From: CAZGDV01 sp964524995
GTDB lineage: Bacteria > Chloroflexota > Dehalococcoidia > SZUA-161
Length of the DNA stretch: 6,039 nt
Assembly: GCA_964524995.1 (NCBI GenBank)
Contig: CAZGDV010000143.1
Location: 1-6,039, forward strand
Direction: 5' to 3'
A program made the translations under genes and the position numbers. Below are positions 1 through 5,879 of the stretch, one piece after another. Each line of letters opens with the position of its first letter. The first letter of the stretch is position 1. The notes beneath the pieces are model-generated. The model searched no databases. It worked only from the letters and a program-made list of their open reading frames with translations, and was not told where the DNA came from.

Positions 1-37
1 AGCCACCACAGTAGCCTGAGGTAGGTTCAGGGGGTCG

Positions 38-60
38 TGGGATGGAATCCCTGCGTCCCA
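38..60. repeat. Overlapping small dyads near the window's left edge
   Basis: GGGAT (39-43) and ATCCC (47-51) form a 5-bp stem with a 3-nt loop. TGGGA (38-42) can alternatively pair with TCCCA (56-60). The sequence lies outside the integrase gene on the side where an attachment site would be expected, so it could belong to an att core or to a remnant of the target gene. This is inference from position only; the dyads are short and could be chance. Confidence 0.3.
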
Positions 61-81
61 TTTCACTAACTTCAAGCCCTG

Positions 82-96
82 CAACGGATTCCGTTG
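82..96. repeat. 6-bp stem hairpin beside the repeat array
   Basis: CAACGG (82-87) and CCGTTG (91-96) are perfect inverted repeats around the loop ATT. The right arm overlaps the first copy of the GTTGTGA repeat array. Neither strand has a T-run directly after the stem, so it does not look like an intrinsic terminator for the integrase. A protein-binding dyad within an attachment-site arm is more plausible, but unproven. Confidence 0.35.
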
Positions 97-144
97 TGAG
101 GCTTTTGTCGTTGTGAATCCCGGTGTTGTGAGTTCTGTTGTGAG
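93..144 (+). repeat. Four direct copies of GTTGTGAG/A (candidate integrase arm sites)
   Basis: GTTGTGAG occurs at 93-100, 125-132 and 137-144, and GTTGTGAA at 110-117, all on the plus strand and spaced 17, 15 and 12 bp start to start. The array begins 11 bp beyond the stop codon of the tyrosine recombinase gene. Many tyrosine integrases bind short directly repeated arm-type sites beside the crossover core through an N-terminal arm-binding domain. Position and spacing fit that role, but binding is inferred. I saw no further copies elsewhere in the window. Confidence 0.45.
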
Positions 145-154
145 TTTCTTGACC

Positions 155-1324
155 TCAGCGACTGGCAAGACGCTGCGTGGGGTGGAGCACTACCTGACGA
201 ACTGTCTCTGCATCCGCCTGCTGGTATGACCTGAGCATAGTCTGCTCATCCCGCCAACCGCCGGCAACAGCTACGTCCTTGACCGGATACCCTTTCCGCT
301 CGGTGACCCATTTTCTACGGATTGGGTGCCACAGCCCACCGGGCTGCGGCTCGATCCCCGCCTTCCTGTACGCCCGCCTCAGCCAGTTGTCTAGTAGATG
401 TCGGCTGGGCGGCTGCGTCGCGTCCTTCGGGCTGGGGAAGACCGGTGTGCTCCCGATGGCGCGCCTTGCCTTGCGCTGCGCCAGCAATGCTCTCCGTACT
501 GCTTCACTCATCGGAACCACTTGTTCATACCCCTTCTTGTCATTCTCCGCACGCCAGCGGATCGTGTCCTTCTTGAAGTCGATGTCTTCCCAGAGGAGAG
601 ACCGGCAAGCTGAGATTCTTCGGCCGGTTCCCTCGGCCACTACAAGCGCCAGTTTGAGAAGTGGATCTACCTGGTCCGCGACCTTGAGCAGCTTCAAGTA
701 TTCGTCGTGCCGCATCACCGGCCGCTTCGGATTCTTCTCCGTCGGGAACTGCACGCCTATCAGCGGATTCCCTTTGAGCAGCTGCTTCCCGTTTCTGGTC
801 CGCTCCCTCGTGGCCCAGTGCAGTGCGGCGTGCAACACGACCAGGTCTGCTTCAATGGTTCGATCGCTCACGTGTCTCTCAGGTACAACTCCAAGCAACG
901 AACCGTCTCCTCGTCGCCGAGCCATCGTGTAGCGCTCGACATCCGATGCGGAGATACTCTCCGCGTTCCGGGTTGCACCAAGGAATGCGACCACCCGCTG
1001 CAACTTCTTGGCATCTTCCCGCTGCGTGCGCTCCTTCTTGCTGAGGTGCTTGGGGCTCTCAATGTAGAGGTTCTCCAGCAGTCCAACTGTGAGGCTCTCG
1101 TCCTCAATGGCTGTCTCGTTCGCATACACCGCTTGGAGCAGCTCGTAGGCTTGCCGAATGGCCAACTGTTTGTCGCGATGCCCCAGGCTCTTGCGAGCCT
1201 CCTTTCCGTTTATGTACAACGACCGCATGATCGTACCACCGGGCCTCGCCTCGTATATGCGGACTCGGTAGCCGCGTTCGCCGATCGACTTCGACCAGCA
1301 CCGTTTGGGCTTCCTTTTGCTCAT
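155..1324 (-). CDS. Tyrosine recombinase / site-specific integrase
   Basis: A 389-residue integrase that would catalyse integration and excision of the element by DNA strand exchange. Residues about 10-65 form a basic N-terminal region compatible with an arm-binding domain. Residues about 75-175 look like the helical core-binding (SAM-like) domain, and about 200-380 the catalytic domain. The active site is complete: Arg236 in GTGRRISA, a beta-hairpin Lys at 263/264, His333 and Arg336 in WHPIRRKW, Trp357 in GGWRD (Trp replacing the second His, as often seen) and nucleophile Tyr367 in RSYQQ. Length is normal for phage/ICE integrases. The ATG start overlaps the stop of the upstream HTH gene (ATGA, 1321-1324). 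GGAGAG lies 7 nt upstream (1332-1337), so the two genes are probably translationally coupled. The gene points toward the repeat array at 93-144. Family assignment is firm; the element type (prophage, ICE or island) is unknown. Confidence 0.95.
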   Translation of the reverse strand: MSKRKPKRCWSKSIGERGYRVRIYEARPGGTIMRSLYINGKEARKSLGHRDKQLAIRQAYELLQAVYANETAIEDESLTVGLLENLYIESPKHLSKKERTQREDAKKLQRVVAFLGATRNAESISASDVERYTMARRRGDGSLLGVVPERHVSDRTIEADLVVLHAALHWATRERTRNGKQLLKGNPLIGVQFPTEKNPKRPVMRHDEYLKLLKVADQVDPLLKLALVVAEGTGRRISACRSLLWEDIDFKKDTIRWRAENDKKGYEQVVPMSEAVRRALLAQRKARRAIGSTPVFPSPKDATQPPSRHLLDNWLRRAYRKAGIEPQPGGLWHPIRRKWVTERKGYPVKDVAVAGGWRDEQTMLRSYQQADAETVRQVVLHPTQRLASR

Positions 1325-1728
1325 GGAAACGCTCTCCGGAGTCTGGCGATGTCTTGGGCATCGGCATTCGCATCATACGGCCGCCCAATGTGGGTAGCAA
1401 GCTTCTCGATGTCGCCTCGACGGATCCGGTGGCGGCCCTTTGAGTGTGGTCGTCGGTCTGGAAGGTCGCCGTCACGCACGGCGCGCCGGATAGTCTCCTC
1501 GCACACACCCATGGAGTTGGCAGCTTCGTTGACGCCGATTTCGGAATCGAGCCTCGTGTGTGCGGCGGCTAACAGCCTTTGGGTCAGTGCGCCGCGAGCA
1601 GTAGCTGCCTGGTTTGCTCCGTTCTCGAAGAGTGTCTCCGTCTCGCGAAGTGCCTCGCGGACGAACGTCGCCAGCCAAACCGGGAGCCCGTCCGGAAGGT
1701 CGGGTTCAGGCTGCGGCGCACTTCGCAT
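1321..1728 (-). CDS. Excisionase-like helix-turn-helix protein
   Basis: A 135-residue protein. Residues about 63-112 carry a MerR/HTH_17-type DNA-binding domain: IGVNEAANSMGVCEETIRR supplies the HTH, followed by a basic wing (DRRPHSKGRHRIRR) and DIEKLA. This is the usual build of recombination directionality factors and 'DNA-binding domain, excisionase family' proteins. The first 60 residues are Ala/Leu-rich and probably helical, with no family I recognise. The gene ends in a 4-bp overlap with the integrase start and begins 5 bp after the stop of the next upstream gene, so it sits in a tight operon. It could set the direction of recombination or repress the integrase operon; the sequence cannot separate these. 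The start at 1728 has only a weak ribosome binding site, consistent with translational coupling to the gene before it. Confidence 0.75.
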   Translation of the reverse strand: MRSAPQPEPDLPDGLPVWLATFVREALRETETLFENGANQAATARGALTQRLLAAAHTRLDSEIGVNEAANSMGVCEETIRRAVRDGDLPDRRPHSKGRHRIRRGDIEKLATHIGRPYDANADAQDIARLRRAFP

Positions 1729-1733
1729 GATGT

Positions 1734-2285
1734 TCAGAGCCAGACATCTGGGTCCTCGGCGTCCTCGTCCACTTCTTCCCAGCCGTAGGGTCCGAATTCG
1801 CGATCGAGCATCTTCTGCATCTGACCCCCCCTAAGGACTGAGATCCAGCGCAGGATCACAGGCGAGATGAATTCTTCAAAGAACTGACGGCGTAGTGCTT
1901 CGTCAGACTTGAGCCGTCTGAGTGAGATCTCCTCCATTGATTCTACTCGCTGGCGGAGCAGCTTCATGGTGGAGTCCACGGCTTCCACCCCAAGGTCAAA
2001 GGATTCGTCCCAATGCTCTCCTGCCTGAGTAGTGGCCCACCGCCGCCGAGCCAACACTTCGTCGTAGAACCAGTCCATGAGTTGTGCTGTGTCGAAGACG
2101 TCACGAAGCTCAACCTGAGGCTCAACATCTTTGACATAGCGTCGGACTGTCCTTTCCGAGCGATCGACTTCCTCAGCTATCTCGCGCATTGAATACCCAC
2201 AACGACGGAGCGCGACCATCTTGTCCAAGAGGGTTTGATTTACCATTCGCGGTCTGCCGCCTGCAGTGGGTCCCTGTTTTGGCAC
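1734..2285 (-). CDS. Helix-turn-helix protein of unknown role, acidic C-terminus
   Basis: A 183-residue protein with a GTG start supported by a strong Shine-Dalgarno sequence. Residues about 17-53 form a clear HTH resembling those of resolvase or transposase N-termini and some phage small terminase subunits; its core is MREIAEEVDRSERTVRRYV. The rest (55-183) is rich in charged residues and aromatics, apparently helical, and ends in a strongly acidic stretch (WEEVDEDAEDPD). I see no catalytic motif and no transmembrane segment. It lies in the same direction as the excisionase-like and integrase genes, 5 bp upstream of the former. Two roles fit: a transcriptional regulator of the integration module, or a phage-type DNA-recognition protein. 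No large terminase follows, which argues mildly against the second. Function is not assigned. Confidence 0.7.
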   Translation of the reverse strand: MPKQGPTAGGRPRMVNQTLLDKMVALRRCGYSMREIAEEVDRSERTVRRYVKDVEPQVELRDVFDTAQLMDWFYDEVLARRRWATTQAGEHWDESFDLGVEAVDSTMKLLRQRVESMEEISLRRLKSDEALRRQFFEEFISPVILRWISVLRGGQMQKMLDREFGPYGWEEVDEDAEDPDVWL

Positions 2286-2292
2286 TGATACG

Positions 2293-2299
2293 TCCTCCC
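2293..2299 (-). promoter_or_regulatory. Ribosome binding site deciding the GTG start at 2285
   Basis: On the minus strand GGGAGGA lies 7 nt before a GTG codon at 2285-2283. This is the best Shine-Dalgarno match on the minus strand. It favours the GTG over the in-frame ATG 13 codons later (Met14). Confidence 0.75.
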
Positions 2300-2314
2300 T
2301 CAGAAACGGCAGTT

Positions 2315-2355
2315 TGACCGCGGCGTTACCTCACAGTGTCCGCAAGCTGACCGCG
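2315..2355. promoter_or_regulatory. Two direct copies of TGACCGCG, 33 bp apart (possible operator)
   Basis: TGACCGCG occurs at 2315-2322 and 2348-2355, between the 100-residue HTH gene and the GTG start of the 183-residue HTH gene. The start-to-start spacing of 33 bp is about three helical turns, placing both copies on the same DNA face. That would suit a cooperatively bound regulator, and three HTH proteins are encoded next to it. The repeat is only 8 bp, so chance is possible. I could not find a convincing promoter -35/-10 pair in this gap. Confidence 0.3.
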
Positions 2356-2404
2356 CCAATTCCGTTTTTCGCATCGGTCCGCCGTCTGGCGCACACCGCT
2401 ACTT

Positions 2405-2707
2405 TCAGCCTCGGGGCAAACGCCCTTTTCGCCCGAGGAGTTTCTTGATTTCCTTGACCTCGCTGAGCGGTATCACCGAGGGCTGGCCTGCCACCTTTAC
2501 GTGGCGCATGCGCCCACTTCGGATCCAACCGTTCACAGCCATCTGACTCACACCCAACAGTTGGGCAGCTAGAGCCTGGGAGACAAGACCGTTCCAGGGG
2601 ATTTTCCAGGCGTATCGCTCGCCCTCGATTTCTTGAAAGAAGGTCACGCCCTGGAACCGACCGGGGTGGTCCCACTGGATCTCAGCTTCTGGAGTTGGAT
2701 AGGCCAT
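2405..2707 (-). CDS. Small MerR/excisionase-type helix-turn-helix protein
   Basis: A 100-residue protein. Residues about 42-90 form an HTH_17/MerR-like domain: VSQALAAQLLGVSQMAVNGW is the HTH, IRSGRMRHVKVAGQPSVIP is the wing, and LSEVKEIKKLL closes the domain. The tail (RKGRLPRG) is basic. The first 40 residues are acidic to aromatic and not recognised. I chose the ATG at 2707 because the open frame upstream (to 2791) reads as a hydrophobic Cys/Phe-rich stretch unlike a DNA-binding protein. The ribosome binding site at 2707 is weak. TTTAAT on the minus strand (2729-2724) could be a -10 box, but I see no matching -35. It is the first gene of the minus-strand set, 119 bp upstream of the next. 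It may be a second directionality factor or a repressor; the choice is inference. Confidence 0.7.
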   Translation of the reverse strand: MAYPTPEAEIQWDHPGRFQGVTFFQEIEGERYAWKIPWNGLVSQALAAQLLGVSQMAVNGWIRSGRMRHVKVAGQPSVIPLSEVKEIKKLLGRKGRLPRG

Positions 2708-3007
2708 AATATCTTTAGCGCATATTAAAGTTGAGAGAAACACAAAGAAGCATGCCCGCATAGGCAATGGCCTGATGTTGATCGTCTGCAACGGGCGCCC
2801 CCAACTTGGAAGTCGTTGGTGTCACTGCCTACCCAACAAGGCTTGGGAGATGAAGCTCGAGGATCGATGCGGACATTTCGAAGCACTAGGTTATAACAGG
2901 TGCTGACTGGGAAGTTGGCGCCAGAAGATGTGGAGAACGGAAGGCCTCCGCTAGAGCGTTTCTGCGCACGGATGCATATTTTTCGACATTCATAGCCAAA
3001 ACGCGAC

Positions 3008-3048
3008 AAAAAGCCCGCCTTCCGTCACATGACCTGTGGTTGTCGGGC
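3008..3048 (-). terminator. Weak intrinsic terminator candidate
   Basis: Read on the minus strand, GCCCG (3048-3044) pairs with CGGGC (3017-3013), directly followed by five T (3012-3008). Inside the loop CACA/TGTG (3038-3035 and 3029-3026) can form a second short stem. The outer stem is only 5 bp with a large internal loop, so strength is doubtful. If real, it would end a minus-strand transcript arriving from 3050-3330, where I see no gene. Confidence 0.3.
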
Positions 3049-3131
3049 ATTTGCTCCATTTGCGCTCTACCGGAAACTCGAACAGGTGAAGGGAGGGAGC
3101 GACTACCGTCCGCTGGGTGCAGTGTGACAAT

Positions 3132-3157
3132 CCGGCTCGCCCCCGTTGGTCAGCCGG
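3132..3157. repeat. 6-bp inverted repeat CCGGCT/AGCCGG
   Basis: CCGGCT at 3132-3137 pairs perfectly with AGCCGG at 3152-3157 across a 14-nt loop. There is no T-run on either side. It lies close to a second hairpin (3180-3196) in the gene-free stretch, so the two may be parts of one structured RNA or a protein-binding region. This is not demonstrated. Confidence 0.3.
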
Positions 3158-3179
3158 TCGCCATGCTTGGTATCAGGCC

Positions 3180-3196
3180 TGCGGCGAATAGCCGCA
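3180..3196. repeat. 6-bp stem, 5-nt loop hairpin
   Basis: TGCGGC (3180-3185) and GCCGCA (3191-3196) are perfect inverted repeats around the loop GAATA. There is no adjacent T-run, so it is not a terminator. Its function is unknown. Confidence 0.4.
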
Positions 3197-3319
3197 TGGT
3201 TGTCCCATGATTCCAACCTCTCAACAAGTGAAGCCACCGGAAACGCAGGTGCGGTTCAGGATGTGGAATCACGCCGGACGGAATATGGAGCTCCTTCATT
3301 TCTTCCGAGAGTTGTGAAT

Positions 3320-3340
3320 AGCTAGTTCCCATCCGGAAAC
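3320..3340 (+). repeat. Left inverted repeat of the IS630 unit, with TA/CTAG target
   Basis: This 21-bp sequence is the exact reverse complement of 6019-6039. It can be split into AGC plus TA (the presumed duplicated target dinucleotide, 3323-3324) and a 16-bp terminal repeat GTTCCCATCCGGAAAC (3325-3340). IS630 is known to insert at CTAG and duplicate TA; here CTAG occupies 3322-3325. On this reading the outer AGC/GCT match arises because the target AGCTAGCT is itself a palindrome. The alternative is that the true terminal repeat is longer. Confidence 0.8.
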
Positions 3341-3438
3341 TCGAAACCTCAGGAATAACAAGGGAAAGCGGCGCATGCGGTATGGTTTGTCTTCCATTCG
3401 GAGCTTAGTACTCATCGACATAATTACCCACACGTATA

Positions 3439-3467
3439 TTGACACGTTCCCTTGTCGCGGGTATGGT
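3439..3467 (+). promoter_or_regulatory. Sigma70-type promoter of the IS630 transposase
   Basis: TTGACA at 3439-3444 is a perfect -35 box. A 17-bp spacer leads to TATGGT at 3462-3467 as a -10 box (four of six consensus bases). Transcription would begin around 3474, about 20 bp before the GTG start at 3494. The -10 sits in GGTATGGTTTG, which is also present at 3379-3389. Confidence 0.6.
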
Positions 3468-3493
3468 TTGGGTAACCCGGACAGGGAGCGATT

Positions 3494-4415
3494 GTGCCTC
3501 GGAGAAGTCCATATGTGATCACGCTCTCCGATGAAGAAGAGCGTGACTTGTTACGGATGTCTCGGAAGTATACGTTGCCATACTTTGTAGTTCAGCGGGC
3601 GCAGATGATTCTTTTGGCGGCCGAAGGGCTCGAGAACAAAGAGATTGCAGCGCGACTTCGCACCAGACGGGAGGTCGTCAGCCAATGGCGAAAACGATTC
3701 TTCTACGAACGTTTGGCAGGCCTGGAGGATCGCGATCGCCCGGGACGCCCCCGGGCCTTTCCCCCCAAGCGTGATCGTGCAGGTCAAAGCTCTGGCGTGT
3801 GAGTTGCCGATCAGCCGTGGGCTCCCGTTGTCTCGAATGAGCGTAGCCGATGTTGCGCACGAGGTACGCAAAGCTGGCATCGTCGCGAGCATCAGCGACA
3901 AGACCGTGTGGCGTTGGCTCCATGAAGACGCCATTCGTCCGTGGCAACATCGCTGCTGGATCTTCCCTCGTGACCCTGAATTCCGTACCAAGGCAGGTCG
4001 TATCCTGGATCTCTACGAAGGGCGTTGGCAGGGTACGCCTCTGAGGGACGACGAGTTCATCATCTCGACCGACGAGAAGACCAGCATTCAGGCGCGGCGG
4101 CGTTGCCATACACCGCTGCCGACTGCTGCGAACAAAGCCATGCGGATCGAACACGAGTATGAGCGTATGGGCTCATGGGCGTACTTGGCTGCCTGGGACG
4201 TACGTCGAGCGAAGATCTACGGACGCTGCGAGTCGAATACTGGCATCGTTCCTTTCGGTCGACTCATGAATCAAGTAATGACGCAGGAACCTTATCGGTC
4301 AGCTCGTCGAGTCTTCTGGATCATGGACAACGGATCATCGCACCGTGGCCAAGCCTGCGTTGACCGGATCACCCGCGCCACAGCTCCAGAACAAACACTG
4401 GCGAAAGCCGCTTAG
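3494..4415 (+). pseudogene. IS630-family transposase, frameshifted and 3'-truncated
   Basis: The start is GTG at 3494 with AGGGAG at 3483-3488, 5 nt upstream. The first frame (3494 to about 3766) gives the N-terminal homeodomain-like HTH (NKEIAARLRTRREVVSQWRKR) and the DRPGRPR linker typical of the family. At the C6 run 3761-3766 homology moves to the +1 frame, which continues as FPPSVIVQVKALACELP, then SDKTVWRWL, and STDEKTSIQA with the first catalytic Asp (codon 4071-4073). The second Asp is in MDNGSSHRG (codon 4326-4328), 85 residues later. Family resemblance ends near 4375 (CVDRITRA), and the frame closes at 4415. The third catalytic residue, expected about 34-35 residues further on in the LNQ(V/I)E block, is absent. 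The frame break could be programmed slippage, but with the truncated catalytic domain the product cannot be active. Confidence 0.85.
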
Positions 4416-4420
4416 AATAC

Positions 4421-4440
4421 GTGCGGACACTTATGACCCA
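4421..4440 (+). repeat. Candidate left terminal repeat of the nested IS
   Basis: The sequence starts GTGCGGACAC and faces a related sequence on the opposite strand at 5899-5880, which starts GTGTGGACGC. The match is imperfect and decays after about ten bases. It is proposed because both copies lie at suitable distances from the transposase start (80 bp) and stop (64 bp). Confidence 0.35.
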
Positions 4441-4500
4441 GGGGTACTTAGGTTTGGTTTGCGAAAACACAACCGAACTCGAACAGAGAGAGCCTACCGA

Positions 4501-5835
4501 ATGCGCCGCAAAGAGCAGCTTTCCCTTGACCGGTCGCCTGCTGCACATCAGCATGCCGAGGAGCTTGAGCAGATCGGTCAAATAGTCGATGCTAATCCTC
4601 GCATGGCGGAACTCGTTGAGCAAGACCTTCTTTCTGGCGTGAAGAATCCTCGGACCGGAGCTCGTGGTCTTACAGGAGATCAGGTGTTGCGGATCTTACT
4701 CATCAAACAGATGAACGGTTTCAGTTACGAGGAGCTGACATTCCACCTTGGCGACTCGGTGACGTACCGGGCATTCTGTCGCTTCGGGGCGTTGGAGCGG
4801 ACGCCCGCTCGCTCCACGCTGTCGGAAAACTTGAAGAAAATATGTCCTGAGACATTGGAGGCAGTGGACCAGCAACTGGTGGGTTGGGCTGTGGAGCGGA
4901 AGATCGAGAAGGGACGTAAGGTTCGCATCGACGCCACGGTGACGGAGTCGAATATTCATGCCCCAACGGATTCATCGTTGCTTTTTGACGGTGTGCGAGT
5001 TTTGGTGCGGTTGCTGCACCGGGCCGGCCGGCACTTCGGGGTTGGTCATTTCAGCGATCACCAAAAACGGGCGAAGCGCCGAGCCTTGGCCATTCTGCAC
5101 ACGGGAAGCGCGAAGAAGCGCAAGAATGCCTACCGGGATCTCTTGAAGGTGACGAAGAAGACGGTGGGCTACGCGGCAGTGGGAGCGAAACGGCTCGGAG
5201 GTGTCGATGGTGAGCTTGCTTCCTGTCTGGCCGCGGAGTTACATCAGGCTGTCGCACTGGTCCGTAAGGTCGTCGACCAAACGGAGCGGCGGGTTCTCCA
5301 CGGTGAGTCGGTGCCAGCGACTGAGAAGATTGTTTCGCTCTTCGAACCCCACACGGACATCATCGTGAAAGACCGGCGTGATACGTTCTACGGCCACAAG
5401 GTTTTTCTCACCGGTGGCGTTTCCGGTCTGATTTTGGATTGCGTGGTGGTGGATGGTAATCCCGCCGACACGACCATGACAGTTCCCTTGCTTGAGCGCC
5501 AGAAGCGCATTTTGGGCGTTGCACCCAGGCAGGCAGCCTTCGACGGAGGCTTTGCCTCGAAGGACAACCTGCGTGATGCCAAGGCTCTTGGAGTCGAGGA
5601 TGTGGCCTTCTCAAAGAAGCGGGGGCTCGAGGTCAGTGAAATGACGCGGAGCAGTTGGGTCTATCGCAGACTGAGAAATTTCCGAGCGGGGATCGAGGGA
5701 CTGATCTCGTTTTTGAAGCGCGCCTTCGGACTGGACCGCTGCACTTGGCGCGGCGTCGAGTCCTTCGCCAGTTACGTGCACGCCTCTGTTTTGGCAGCGA
5801 ACTTCCTCACATTGGCCAGACACCTTTTGGCCTGA
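4501..5835 (+). CDS. Intact DDE transposase with DUF772-like N-terminus (ISNCY/ISDol1-like)
   Basis: A 444-residue transposase. Residues about 45-95 resemble the N-terminal domain of IS5/IS1182 transposases (DUF772): TGARGLTGDQVLRILLIKQM followed by YEELTFHLGDSVTYRAF. The catalytic RNase H-like domain follows, with D144 in KVRIDATVTESNIH, D348 in QAAFDGGFAS and E399 in FRAGIEGLISFLKRAFG. The last motif keeps R-(3)-E-(6)-K of the IS4/IS5 YREK signature (R395, E399, K406), with Arg where Tyr is usual. TVTESNIHAPTDSSLLFDGV is the block I associate with ISNCY/ISDol1 annotations; that subgroup call rests on recall. The ATG at 4501 has AGAGAGAG 8 nt upstream (4485-4492). An in-frame ATG at 4345 lies in the IS630 gene and is rejected. 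The gene is complete and probably functional, and interrupts or replaces the IS630 3' end. Confidence 0.88.
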   Translation: MRRKEQLSLDRSPAAHQHAEELEQIGQIVDANPRMAELVEQDLLSGVKNPRTGARGLTGDQVLRILLIKQMNGFSYEELTFHLGDSVTYRAFCRFGALERTPARSTLSENLKKICPETLEAVDQQLVGWAVERKIEKGRKVRIDATVTESNIHAPTDSSLLFDGVRVLVRLLHRAGRHFGVGHFSDHQKRAKRRALAILHTGSAKKRKNAYRDLLKVTKKTVGYAAVGAKRLGGVDGELASCLAAELHQAVALVRKVVDQTERRVLHGESVPATEKIVSLFEPHTDIIVKDRRDTFYGHKVFLTGGVSGLILDCVVVDGNPADTTMTVPLLERQKRILGVAPRQAAFDGGFASKDNLRDAKALGVEDVAFSKKRGLEVSEMTRSSWVYRRLRNFRAGIEGLISFLKRAFGLDRCTWRGVESFASYVHASVLAANFLTLARHLLA

Positions 5836-5879
5836 CTCCCATCTCCTCCAGAGACCACGTCCTCAGCTCACGGTCAGGT

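Larger units (their letters stand above)
2708..3493. other. Gene-poor stretch between the integrase module and the IS
   Basis: No open frame here has convincing coding character on either strand. What I can see, in order, is a possible -10 box on the minus strand at 2724-2729, a weak minus-strand terminator at 3008-3048, hairpins at 3132-3157 and 3180-3196, the left inverted repeat at 3320-3340, and a sigma70-like promoter at 3439-3467. The segment 2740-3000 shows nothing I can name. The stretch probably includes the boundary between the integrated element's core and inserted DNA, but no direct repeat marks such a boundary. Confidence 0.6.

Noticed and set aside
38..60. 3' end of a tRNA gene as integration target
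   Set aside because: GGG-ATGGAAT-CCC superficially resembles a T-arm, but the loop lacks TTC, only three stem pairs form, and no matching acceptor or anticodon arm is visible to the left.
279..932. A 217-codon plus-strand frame opposite the integrase
   Set aside because: It is a shadow of the integrase coding strand, with Ser/Arg/Cys-rich low-quality sequence and no motif.
707..1834. A 375-codon open frame on the plus strand
   Set aside because: It lies antisense to the integrase and excisionase-like genes, which have clear catalytic and HTH motifs. Its translation is Arg/Ser/Pro-rich without any recognisable domain.
2409..2438. CCTCGGG/CCCGAGG hairpin as a terminator for the 100-residue HTH gene
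   Set aside because: The stem is good, but on the minus strand no T-run follows and the hairpin mostly lies inside the last codons of the gene. On the plus strand a smaller GGGC/GCCC stem followed by TTTT has only 4 bp and no gene to terminate.
2708..2791. N-terminal extension of the 100-residue HTH protein with a hydrophobic leader
   Set aside because: The stretch looks faintly like a signal peptide, which makes no sense for a cytoplasmic DNA-binding protein, and no ribosome binding site supports the upstream starts.
2725..3009. A 94-codon minus-strand frame upstream of the small HTH gene
   Set aside because: The composition is Cys/Ser/Arg-rich, there is no good ribosome binding site and no domain. 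It shares the region with the leader of the 100-residue HTH gene.
3230..3257. Group II intron domain V
   Set aside because: The ends (GAAGCC...GCGGTTC) and a central GGAAAC recall domain V. However, the segment is 28 nt instead of about 34, the stems do not pair as required, and there is no maturase or other intron domain.
3150..3332. A 60-codon minus-strand frame starting inside the left IS630 repeat
   Set aside because: Its start codon lies in the terminal repeat, there is no well-placed ribosome binding site and the product is not recognisable. It could be a fragment of a gene cut by the IS, but nothing supports that.
4345..4500. N-terminal extension of the nested transposase to an ATG at 4345
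   Set aside because: The first 52 codons overlap the IS630 coding sequence in another frame and read as unrelated sequence. A well-placed purine-rich site supports the ATG at 4501, where family similarity begins.
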